Shown piece after piece: positions 1 to 6,944 of a stretch of DNA of 64,000 nucleotides. Position numbers and translations under genes: made by a program. The notes below the pieces were generated by a model. That model was not told the DNA's origin. It saw only the letters and a list, made by a program, of their open reading frames with translations, and made no database searches. Within the stretch, counting starts at the first letter, position 1, and every line of letters begins with the position of its first letter. Origin of the DNA: Planctomycetota bacterium. GTDB lineage: Bacteria > Planctomycetota > Planctomycetia > Planctomycetales > Planctomycetaceae. The DNA is taken from positions 1-64,000 of the forward strand of contig JAFEBS010000001.1 of NCBI GenBank assembly GCA_018242525.1, given 5' to 3'.

Positions 1-49
1 GACCGACGGATTAGAAATCCGTTGCTCTATCCAGCTGAGCTACGGGCGC
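1..49 (-). tRNA. tRNA-Arg (anticodon UCU), 3' part outside the window
   Basis: Read on the minus strand from position 49, the sequence starts with an acceptor strand GCGCCCG, then TA, a D-arm (GCTC...GAGC) and an anticodon stem ACGGA/TCCGT around a seven-base loop TTTCTAA. The anticodon is therefore TCT, which reads AGA codons (Arg). The variable loop, T-arm and 3' acceptor strand lie beyond position 1. The decayed recombinase that follows lies on the 5' side of the tRNA, not on the usual 3' integration side. Confidence 0.9.
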
Positions 50-132
50 AAGTGTTTTTTGTGTTTGTAGTTGTGTCGAACTCAAAAACCTCGAAAAACC
101 CTCGTTGACACCCGCAAAGACACCCGGTACTG

Positions 133-1045
133 GTGTCAGACCAAGTGCGTGCGATAGCGACTAAGCAGATATTTGGCACCACGCATTTAGAGCAACGTAT
201 CATGTTTTGGTCGCGGTTCGATTCTCCGGGAGTCGGACGAGTGAAACAGTCTAGCGGTTCAGCCAGATCGGACAAGCCAGCCAAGCCACATCCAGACTTC
301 CCTCTGTTTCCCCATGCTACCAAACGCTGGGCCAAGAAGATTCGCGGCGAATTCCACTTCTTCGGTCCGTGGCGGGATCCGCAGGGAGCGCTCGAAGAAT
401 GGCTCCGTGTCAAAGACGATCTGCTGGCAGGTCGCAAGCCACGCGACACCCGCGACCTAGCCTCCGAGGATATTCGGACTGTGCTGGATGCAGCCGACGT
501 GCATCTGAAGGCGATGATCCTGTTGGGAGTCAACGCGGGGTATGGAAACAATGACTGCGCGACCCTCACCCGGGCCGCGATCGATTTGAAGAACGGCTGG
601 CTGTCCTACGCTCGCCCCAAGACAGGTGTATCGCGACGCGCCAAGCTCTGGCCCGAGACGGTGGCGGCGTCGAAGGCCTCGCTGAAGAAGCGGCCGGAGC
701 CCCATAGCGAAGACGACGCCGAGTACTTCTTCATCACAAAGTACCATAACAGCTGGTCCAAGAACACGACCGGCAATCCGGTGTCGCTGGTGTTTCGCAG
801 GCTCTTGGACGACTGCAGCCTGCATCGGTCGGGACTCGGGTTTTATTCCTTACGATGGTCCTTTGAGACGGTGGCTGGCGAAACCCTCGACCAGCCGGCC
901 GTCGACCTGGTCATGGGACACACGCCACTGGCGGGCGACATGGGGGGCGCGCTACCGACAACGGGTCGGCGACGATCGGGTCGAGGCTGTTTGCGAGCAC
1001 GTCCGCAAATGGTTGTTCCCTGCGAAGAAGAAGGCTGCAAAGTGA
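133..1045 (+). pseudogene. Decayed tyrosine recombinase (phage-type integrase)
   Basis: The N-terminal part (about 270-450) reads as the arm-binding region usual in planctomycete integrases (PHATKRWAKKIRG, FFGPWRDP). The C-terminal part (470-1045) reads as the catalytic domain, with LLGVNAGYGNNDC, the PKTG region and VMGHTPLAGD. Three lesions show decay. The SAM-like core-binding domain, about 130-150 residues in intact relatives, is missing between the two parts. One extra G in the G run at 942-947 shifts the frame, and the true C-terminus (GARYRQRVGDDR...KWLF) continues in the next frame to 1045. The catalytic LRH is LRW. If the frame were intact upstream, it would run on into the next gene, so a single 133-1491 reading is a chimera. 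Inactive with high likelihood; the G-run shift alone could be a sequencing error, but the deletion could not. Confidence 0.8.
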
Positions 1046-1067
1046 GATTGGGATTGAAGTTGGACGG

Positions 1068-1086
1068 CCCCGGCGATAAACCGGGG
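1068..1086 (+). terminator. GC-rich hairpin after the integrase remnant
   Basis: CCCCGG (1068-1073) pairs perfectly with CCGGGG (1081-1086) around a seven-base loop, followed by a moderately T-rich tract (TCTGTTCGTTTAC). It lies between the integrase remnant and the first tandem paralog, so it may separate their transcription. The stem is short and the T tract is broken, so the call is tentative. Confidence 0.3.
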
Positions 1087-1110
1087 TCTGTTCGTTTACG
1101 GGGAGGGGCC

Positions 1111-1491
1111 ATGCGTGAGTTCTTCAAAGGCTGGCGACGGAAGGTGGGGGTAATGACGCTGGTGGTGGCGTGCGCGGTTTGGGGACTATGGTTGCGAAGT
1201 AAGACCGATGTCCAAGGCCCCAGCCCATTCGGTTATCCCGAACACATTCAGATTGGGAATAATCGCTTCCAATCATTCAATGGGCAGTTTGAGTGGTACC
1301 ACGAGAGTCACGTTGAAACCCTTGTGTTTCCAGCATCGAATGGCGAAGGCACCACTACAATTGCCATGACGGAAATAAATAATCCAATCTTCGTGGTCTG
1401 GTATTTCTTCATCGTCCTCTCCCTGACCCTGCTCTCCGCCTACCTGATCCTATGGAAGCCGCGCATACGGAAGGAACGGACCGATGCGTGA
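1111..1491 (+). CDS. Tandem two-TM small membrane protein, copy 1
   Basis: A 126-residue protein of unknown function. It starts with the array signature MREFFKGWRRKVG, has a first hydrophobic segment at about residues 14-29, a variable extracytoplasmic middle, and a second hydrophobic segment (FIVLSLTLLSAYLILW) followed by a basic end (KPRIRKERTDA). The likely topology is both ends in the cytoplasm with the middle outside. The ATG at 1111 has a strong ribosome site (GGGGAGGGG); the longer open frame reaching back to 133 is only the shifted integrase remnant. The stop overlaps the start of copy 2 in the sequence ATGCGTGA. I recognise no named domain. Confidence 0.8.
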   Translation: MREFFKGWRRKVGVMTLVVACAVWGLWLRSKTDVQGPSPFGYPEHIQIGNNRFQSFNGQFEWYHESHVETLVFPASNGEGTTTIAMTEINNPIFVVWYFFIVLSLTLLSAYLILWKPRIRKERTDA

Positions 1492-1900
1492 GTTCTTCAG
1501 CGGTTGGCGCAGGAAGGCGGGAGTAGTCTCGCTGGTGATGGCGTGTGCATTTTCGACGGGATGGTTGCGCAGCATTTATAGAAAAGACGTGATCGAACTG
1601 CCGAAATGGATTGGTGTGAACGCTTCGATTCTTTCTCTTGAACAGTCGATGGCTTACCATTTTTACGAGAATGAAATGCCTCCTGGTCGGCTATGGATTT
1701 CGTTCTCGATTGACCATTCCGAAATCGAGGCTGCAAGAGAATTGTTTCGATGGAGATGGGGTGGTTTTGGATACATTTCCACATCGGCACTCCGCTGCTA
1801 CCTGCTTCCCTACTGGTCGATCACCATTCCCCTGACCATCCTCTCCGCCTACCTGATCCTCTGGAAGCCGCGCAAACGCACGAGGCAGGGCCATGCGTGA
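1484..1900 (+). CDS. Tandem two-TM small membrane protein, copy 2
   Basis: A 138-residue paralog of its neighbours. The N-terminus is MREFFSGWRRKAG followed by a hydrophobic stretch to about residue 29; the C-terminus has PYWSITIPLTILSAYLILW and the basic tail KPRKRTRQGHA. The middle (residues 30-105) is unlike that of copy 1 apart from a W-R-W-G pattern shared with copies 4 and 5. It begins inside the stop region of copy 1 with an 8-nt overlap and ends inside the start of copy 3 in the same way, so translation of the array is probably coupled. Function unknown. Confidence 0.8.
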   Translation: MREFFSGWRRKAGVVSLVMACAFSTGWLRSIYRKDVIELPKWIGVNASILSLEQSMAYHFYENEMPPGRLWISFSIDHSEIEAARELFRWRWGGFGYISTSALRCYLLPYWSITIPLTILSAYLILWKPRKRTRQGHA

Positions 1901-2171
1901 ATTCTTCAAAGGCTGGCGACGGAAAGTGGGGTGCGTCGCGCTGGTCGTGGCGTCCTTGTTCATGATCTGGATCAACGATCCTGCAATCGTCGGGTTTTCC
2001 ATCGCGGTCACGGATGTAAGTTTATTTGAGGATCGTCACGCTGAGAGTCACGACTACAATGTGGAGATCCCGAACTGGTCTACTATCATCATTCTGTCCC
2101 TGCTCTCCGCCTACCTGATTCTCTGGAGGCCGCGAAAGAAGCCGAAGCCAGGGAGCGCGACCAATGCGTGA
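1893..2171 (+). CDS. Tandem two-TM small membrane protein, copy 3 (short)
   Basis: At 92 residues this is the shortest intact copy. It keeps the N-terminal signature MREFFKGWRRKVGC with TM1 and the C-terminal TM2 (IIILSLLSAYLILW, then RPRKK), but the external middle is only about 35 residues. The same 8-nt overlap is present at both ends. It is likely a copy shortened by internal deletion that still encodes both membrane anchors. It could be functional or decaying; sequence alone does not decide. Confidence 0.7.
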   Translation: MREFFKGWRRKVGCVALVVASLFMIWINDPAIVGFSIAVTDVSLFEDRHAESHDYNVEIPNWSTIIILSLLSAYLILWRPRKKPKPGSATNA

Positions 2172-2631
2172 GTTCTTCAAAGGCTGGCGACGAAAGGTCG
2201 GGTGCGGCCTGCTGGTGCTGGCGTGCGTGGTGTGTGGCGCGTGGGTGCGGAGCCTTTCGATTAGAGATCAAATCCTTTTTCTTCCTCGCGGAAATGAATT
2301 TCAGATGATTGCGTCTGCCGCCGGGACGGTGCGATGGGGAAGGATTTCTTTGCAGTCAACGGTGTTCGAGCGGGACGATTACTTGCCGGTATGGAGATCC
2401 ATGACCCTCGATCAAGACGAGAGTTCCGATCATTTCTGGAGCCAGCGAATCGTCGAGTGGCGATGGAACTGCGGAGAATTCGACTTTGGCGCAGGCGCGA
2501 ACTATATAGGTGGTCCGCGAACTGTGCGATGGGCATTTCCGTATTGGTCGTTCGCCGCTCCTTTGACCATCCTCTCTGCCACCCTGATCCTCTGGAAGCC
2601 GCGCAAACGAACGGAGCCTGAGCATGCGTGA
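2164..2631 (+). CDS. Tandem two-TM small membrane protein, copy 4
   Basis: A 155-residue paralog with MREFFKGWRRKVGC, TM1 at about residues 13-29, an external domain of about 95 residues and a C-terminal TM2 (PYWSFAAPLTILSATLILW) with the tail KPRKRTEPEHA. The external domain carries VEWRWNCGEFDFGAG, which recurs in altered form in copies 5 and 7 (W-R-W-x-x-x-x-F-x-x-G), so part of the middle is conserved and may be a small fold. The start overlaps copy 3 and the stop overlaps copy 5 by 8 nt. Function unknown. Confidence 0.8.
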   Translation: MREFFKGWRRKVGCGLLVLACVVCGAWVRSLSIRDQILFLPRGNEFQMIASAAGTVRWGRISLQSTVFERDDYLPVWRSMTLDQDESSDHFWSQRIVEWRWNCGEFDFGAGANYIGGPRTVRWAFPYWSFAAPLTILSATLILWKPRKRTEPEHA

Positions 2632-3088
2632 ATTCTTCAAAGGTTGGCGACGGAAGTTGGGGTGCGTCACGCTGTTGATGGCGTGTATGGTCGTGGCGGC
2701 ATGGCTTCGCAGTGGCATTAGGTATGACTTCTTCGACTTGAACATCGCGGGCATGACATACCGGCTTGGATTGCACGGTGGCAACCTGAGGTTCATAAAG
2801 CAGGGGCCGTCGGCTTCAAAGCAGCTCGTGAGTTGGAATACGGGCGAGCTGCAGGAGCTATTACCCTATCAGCCTGGCCAAAGTCGAGATCCTTGGGATG
2901 GTATTGCTGTCGACTGGAGGTGGGATTGGAACGAGTTTCATGCCGGCGCTGGGCAATACCCCGGGGGCCGGCTTTCGCACACTTGCTTTATTATTCCCTA
3001 CTGGTCGCTCACCGTCCCCCTCACGCTTCTCTCCGCATCCCTGCTTCTCTGGAAGCCGCGCAAACGAACGGGGCAGGGCCATGCGTGA
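2624..3088 (+). CDS. Tandem two-TM small membrane protein, copy 5
   Basis: A 154-residue paralog. It has MREFFKGWRRKLGC, TM1, an external domain ending in VDWRWDWNEFHAGAGQYPGG, and TM2 (PYWSLTVPLTLLSASLLLW) with the tail KPRKRTGQGHA. It resembles copy 4 most in length and in the W-R-W motif, which suggests these two arose from a recent duplication. Both junctions show the same 8-nt overlap. No recognised domain or function. Confidence 0.8.
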   Translation: MREFFKGWRRKLGCVTLLMACMVVAAWLRSGIRYDFFDLNIAGMTYRLGLHGGNLRFIKQGPSASKQLVSWNTGELQELLPYQPGQSRDPWDGIAVDWRWDWNEFHAGAGQYPGGRLSHTCFIIPYWSLTVPLTLLSASLLLWKPRKRTGQGHA

Positions 3089-3536
3089 GTTCTTCAAAGG
3101 TTGGCGACGGAAGGTGGGGTGCTTGCTGCTGGTGATGGCATGCGTTCTGATGGGAATGTGGATCAAAGGCAAATTCAATCGGGAAATGATGGAATTCCGA
3201 TTCGATGACCACTCGGCCGTTGAGATCAGTTTCACGGCAACCGTTATCGAATGTGAGTACCAATGGGAAACATCCCGAATCGGCGCGTTCCGGGATTTGC
3301 CATTTGCGAACTGGATGACATTTCCGAACAAGTACTGCAGCATTCAAAGTGACGCGATTTTCCCGGCAATGACAAACACCTTGTGGAAGATGAGTCTAGG
3401 GAACGGAAGTTCCGCAAACGGCAAAGGGATTCGGTTGATGATCCCATACTGGTTCCTGGTCCTCCCGGTGACCCTCCTCTCCGCCTACCTGCTTGTCTGG
3501 AAGCCGCGCCAACGAACGGGGCCGGAACATGCGTGA
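3081..3536 (+). CDS. Tandem two-TM small membrane protein, copy 6
   Basis: A 151-residue paralog with MREFFKGWRRKVGC, TM1 at about residues 13-29, an external domain different from the other copies, and TM2 (PYWFLVLPVTLLSAYLLVW) with the tail KPRQRTGPEHA. The ATG at 3081 is chosen because it matches the signature start of every other copy; the longer open frame reaching back to 2898 lies inside copy 5. The last intact member of the array. Function unknown. Confidence 0.78.
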   Translation: MREFFKGWRRKVGCLLLVMACVLMGMWIKGKFNREMMEFRFDDHSAVEISFTATVIECEYQWETSRIGAFRDLPFANWMTFPNKYCSIQSDAIFPAMTNTLWKMSLGNGSSANGKGIRLMIPYWFLVLPVTLLSAYLLVWKPRQRTGPEHA

Positions 3537-3859
3537 GCCTTTCAGAGGCTGGCGACGGAAGGTGGGAGTCGTCACCGATGATTGATGCCATGAAACGGCT
3601 GATTGGGAAATACCCGCAAGTCGCCCTCGGCTGTTGCGGGATGGTCGTCGATCGGTGGGAGGATTATGAAATGGATTGGAGATGGGACTGGAATGACTTT
3701 CATTTTGGTGTCGGGACCAAGTCAGGCCTTCGCACCACGTTGTTCGAGTTTCCCTACTCAGTCCTCGTCCTCTCATTAACTCTTCTCTCCGCCTACTTCA
3801 TCGTGCTACCTGTCTCGGAGCGACAGGGCTACCTTTGCTGTCCCGTCCACAATTCTTGA
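3529..3859 (+). pseudogene. Tandem two-TM membrane protein, copy 7, broken
   Basis: The start is recognisable (MREPFRGWRRKVGVV) but the frame hits TGA at 3583-3585 after 18 residues. The rest of the gene continues in another frame: an external domain with MDWRWDWNDFHFGVG, then PYSVLVLSLTLLSAYFIV, with the usual W-KPR tail lost. TM1 is missing. This is a frameshifted, partly deleted final copy of the array and marks its downstream limit. It might still give a TM2-containing fragment if started internally, but no good start is seen. Confidence 0.7.
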
Positions 3860-3890
3860 ACCCCTGTTGGAACTCAAGCCTTGATGGAGG

Positions 3891-6122
3891 TCACTGTTCA
3901 GAACTCACGTTCCAGATTCGAACCGCTCCGTCCCGGCCTCCCGAGGCCAGTTGCGTTCCGTCACGATTGAATGCCACGGTATGCACGGCGATGTCGTGAC
4001 CCAGAAATGTCGCCAGCAGTGTTCCCGACACGCCATCCCACAACTTCACAGCACCGTCCGAGCCGCCCGATGCCAGTTGCGTTCCGTCCGGCGAATACGC
4101 GACTGACCAGACGTCTCCGTCATGGCCGCTCCACGATTTGATCAACTGGCCGCTGCCCGCGTCCCAGATGCGAATCGTCCGATCCCAGCCGGCCGACGCG
4201 ACGCGTTTGCCGTCGTGATTGAACGACAGGGCGTAGACCGGCGCGGTATGGCCTTCCAGCGGAAGTTTCTGCGCCAGAGTGCTCGCATTCCACAATCGCA
4301 CGATCTTATCACTACCCGCCGTGGCAATCGTTCCGTTGTCCGGCGACAGGGCGATCGCATACAGGGCTCCTGATTGTGTCGTGGCCCGCTTTTCCTGCTC
4401 CGTATCAGCGACCGACCAGACTCGCAGTCCACCGTCTTTGCTGACGGTATAGAAGGATTGCTGATCATTCGAAAACACCACGTCGCGCACGGCACTGGGG
4501 TGCTTGAACGTCTTTTCTAACCCGGGCTGCGCGAGCGTCCAGAGCTTTACCAATCCGTCGTCACCCGCTGTCGCCAGCAATTCACCGTTCGGCGAGTACC
4601 GCAGGGCATAGATCATCCCCCGATGCGCCGTCAGTGTGGCCGAAACGCTTTGGCTGGCGATATCCCACAGTCGGACGTTTCCGTCTTCGACCGCCATGGC
4701 GAGATTCTTCCCGCTCTTGTCGAACGCGACCGACCAAACACTGCCCGCACTGGCAGCGAGCGTGGCGACCGGTTCTGCCGACGATTTCAGGGCAGGTTTC
4801 GCTGTTGGATCGACGGGGACCACCGGAGTCCGATTGCGATTGGCCAGGAACATTCCCGCCATCAATCCGACGGTCAGGAATGTGGCACCCACACCAATCG
4901 CAATGCGTCGGTTGCGCTGGGCGCGCTTGCGCAGTGCGATCTGACAAACCACAGGCACGTCTTCCGAACTGGTCTTCATCAGTGCCCATTCGTAATCCAG
5001 TAATTCTGCCAGGTGAGCCGCTGACTGGATTCGATCTTCCGGCCGCTTTTCCAGAAGGTGGTCGATCGTTCGCGACAGCCATTCGGGAATTTCCGGGTTC
5101 AGTTCCCGCAGCGGCCGATGCTTCACTTCCGACAGTTGCTTCAGAATCGCCAGTGCGGAATTCCCGGTAAACGGCGGTTCCCCCGCACACATTTCATACA
5201 GGATCGCACCGAAGCTGAATAAATCCGACCGCGGGTCTGCTTCCTTATCCAGCGCCTGTTCCGGAGCCATGTACAACGGTGTTCCCGTGACAAATCCGGG
5301 CGTGGTCAACTTCACGTCGTCGGCCACGCGGGCCAGGCCGAAGTCGGTCAACTTCACCCGGTCGCCGGGTGATTCCAGCAGGATGTTGCCGGGCTTGATG
5401 TCGCGGTGAATCAATCCCTGGGCATGCGCCGCGGCCAGACCGTGCGCGGCTTCCATCGCGATCCGCACAATCTCACGCAGCGGCAGCTTCTTTTCGCGTG
5501 TCAGGCGTTGTTCGAGCGATTCCCCCGAGATGAGCTGCATGACCAGGTATGGCAGGTTGTCACCGTCTGACTTTTCCACCTGATGCACGGCCACGACGTT
5601 TTCGTGAGTGATCGAGGCCGCCGAGCGAGCTTCGCGACAGAACCGCTTGCGCGACACTTCGTCATGCGCCAGGTCCGGGTCCAAAACCTTTAGTGCCACA
5701 TGCCGCTGCAGCTTTGAGTCGAACGCTTCCAGGACGATTCCCATTCCCCCCCGGCCCAGCACACGCATGACATCGAAATGCGACAGGCGGCCCAGGTAGG
5801 CAGGATCGGTGGCAGGCTGCAGAAACTGCAGCGACACCTCGCGTGACCGCGGAGTTGACCGGGGGACGAATGTTTCATCCAGATCCGCACTCAGTTCCTT
5901 CAGCGCCGGCCAATAGGCGGACGACGCAATCGGTTCGACTTCATTGGCATGCACCAGGATCTGCGACAGATTGGTCCCGCCGGTCGCCATGACTTCCAGC
6001 TTGGACTGGCAGCATTCGCACGAATCCATGTGGCGCGTGCATTCCTGCTGACGCTCGCCGGACAGGGATCCGTCGATCAGTTTCTGTAGCTCATCCGAGC
6101 AAGGACAGGTCGTGGTGTTCAT
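3891..6122 (-). CDS. Membrane Ser/Thr protein kinase with zinc-finger N-terminus and WD40 propeller
   Basis: A 743-residue protein. Residues 6-40 have the Cys/His spacing of an anti-sigma-type zinc finger (CPC, H31, CECC). The kinase domain (about 115-380) has a GRGGMG loop (123-128), Lys145, the catalytic HRDIKPGN (Asp241), DFG (260-262) and an APE motif, so it should be active. One TM helix (about 406-427) separates it from a C-terminal WD40 propeller (about 455-743, some seven repeats) predicted outside. It starts one base after the stop of the ECF sigma gene, with a good ribosome site (GGAGG) inside that gene's end. Known planctomycete pairs of this kind are thought to link kinase and sigma activity; the zinc finger could bind the sigma factor, but that is inference. 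Confidence 0.92.
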   Translation of the reverse strand: MNTTTCPCSDELQKLIDGSLSGERQQECTRHMDSCECCQSKLEVMATGGTNLSQILVHANEVEPIASSAYWPALKELSADLDETFVPRSTPRSREVSLQFLQPATDPAYLGRLSHFDVMRVLGRGGMGIVLEAFDSKLQRHVALKVLDPDLAHDEVSRKRFCREARSAASITHENVVAVHQVEKSDGDNLPYLVMQLISGESLEQRLTREKKLPLREIVRIAMEAAHGLAAAHAQGLIHRDIKPGNILLESPGDRVKLTDFGLARVADDVKLTTPGFVTGTPLYMAPEQALDKEADPRSDLFSFGAILYEMCAGEPPFTGNSALAILKQLSEVKHRPLRELNPEIPEWLSRTIDHLLEKRPEDRIQSAAHLAELLDYEWALMKTSSEDVPVVCQIALRKRAQRNRRIAIGVGATFLTVGLMAGMFLANRNRTPVVPVDPTAKPALKSSAEPVATLAASAGSVWSVAFDKSGKNLAMAVEDGNVRLWDIASQSVSATLTAHRGMIYALRYSPNGELLATAGDDGLVKLWTLAQPGLEKTFKHPSAVRDVVFSNDQQSFYTVSKDGGLRVWSVADTEQEKRATTQSGALYAIALSPDNGTIATAGSDKIVRLWNASTLAQKLPLEGHTAPVYALSFNHDGKRVASAGWDRTIRIWDAGSGQLIKSWSGHDGDVWSVAYSPDGTQLASGGSDGAVKLWDGVSGTLLATFLGHDIAVHTVAFNRDGTQLASGGRDGAVRIWNVSSEQ

Positions 6123-6123
6123 T

Positions 6124-6732
6124 TCAATCCTCCTGCTGCCGCTGCATGGTCTCGACTTCCTCTTTAAGTCGAGCCAACACGCGACTTTTCGCGACGTAGA
6201 TCGCTCCCGCCGATAATCCGATCCGGCCGGAAACGTCCGCTGCCGACTTCCCCTCGACCGCGGTCAGCCAGAAGGCCTGCCACGTCGATTCCTGAAACTC
6301 TGTCTTCACGCGCTCCATGGCCATTGCCGCCAGGCGACGCTGGTACTCGACTTCCCACACATCTTCGCCGTCGTTGGCGGCGGGTTGGGAATCGAGCATC
6401 CGATTCGTCCCCGAATCGCCCGATCCCTGCGGGCGCAGTCGGCGTGCCGACAGGAAATTGAACACCCGGTTCCGCGTGATCGTGAATAACCAGCCCCGAA
6501 ACGTTCCCTGCGTCCGGTCGTAATCCAACCGTCCAATTGCGGACGAGACCGATCGCATCACTTCCTGCATCAGATCCGCAGCGTCGGCGTCCTGCAAACC
6601 CCGTTTGCGCGCGAATCCATAGACCACCGGTCCATAGAGCTTCATGAACTTCTGCCACGCGCCATGATTGGTCCCGTCGCGAAGTTGCACCAACAGACTT
6701 GCTCGTGTGAGCGGTGAGTCGTCCACTGGCAT
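6124..6732 (-). CDS. ECF-type RNA polymerase sigma factor
   Basis: A 202-residue sigma-70 family protein of the extracytoplasmic-function type. Region 2 is seen as a helix-rich stretch with DAADLMQEVM and the promoter-melting segment (GTFRGWLFTITRNRV); region 4 is the C-terminal helix-turn-helix (GKSAADVSGRIGLSAGAIYVAKSRV). The ATG at 6732 is preferred over the one at 6753 because AGGTG precedes it at proper spacing. The kinase gene follows immediately, so the two are co-transcribed. The upstream 210 bases (6733-6944) should hold the promoter; I could not identify it. Target genes unknown. Confidence 0.92.
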   Translation of the reverse strand: MPVDDSPLTRASLLVQLRDGTNHGAWQKFMKLYGPVVYGFARKRGLQDADAADLMQEVMRSVSSAIGRLDYDRTQGTFRGWLFTITRNRVFNFLSARRLRPQGSGDSGTNRMLDSQPAANDGEDVWEVEYQRRLAAMAMERVKTEFQESTWQAFWLTAVEGKSAADVSGRIGLSAGAIYVAKSRVLARLKEEVETMQRQQED

Positions 6733-6944
6733 CGTTACACCTGAACGTAACATAGGCCGTCGCCGATCCGATTGTTGCGGTTCGCGTCAACCGCGATGTC
6801 CGGCATGATACGCACCAATTGTGCGTTGGACGAGAGTTCACGTCGAGATTCATGCCCACCGTCATGGAACTGTCTCCGGGTTCTGGAGGTATTTTGTTTT
6901 GAAAGGTTCGTTCGACTTCCTCGCATGGCAACTTCATTGCCAGA

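Larger units (their letters stand above)
1111..3859 (+). repeat. Tandem gene array with repeated junctions
   Basis: Seven gene copies start at 1111, 1484, 1893, 2164, 2624, 3081 and 3529. Each junction contains nearly the same DNA: the TM2-coding CTCTCCGCCTACCTG...TGGAAGCCGCG, the overlap ATGCGTGA, then TTCTTCAAAGG(C/T)TGGCGACGGAAG. Conservation is strongest at the junctions and poorest in the middle of each gene. This is what unequal crossing-over at junction repeats, or purifying selection on the two membrane anchors, would leave. Confidence 0.8.

Noticed and set aside
133..1491. A single 452-residue integrase-like fusion protein
   Set aside because: The frame joins a shifted integrase remnant to the first tandem membrane protein only because of one extra G at 942-947; the second part has its own start and ribosome site at 1111.
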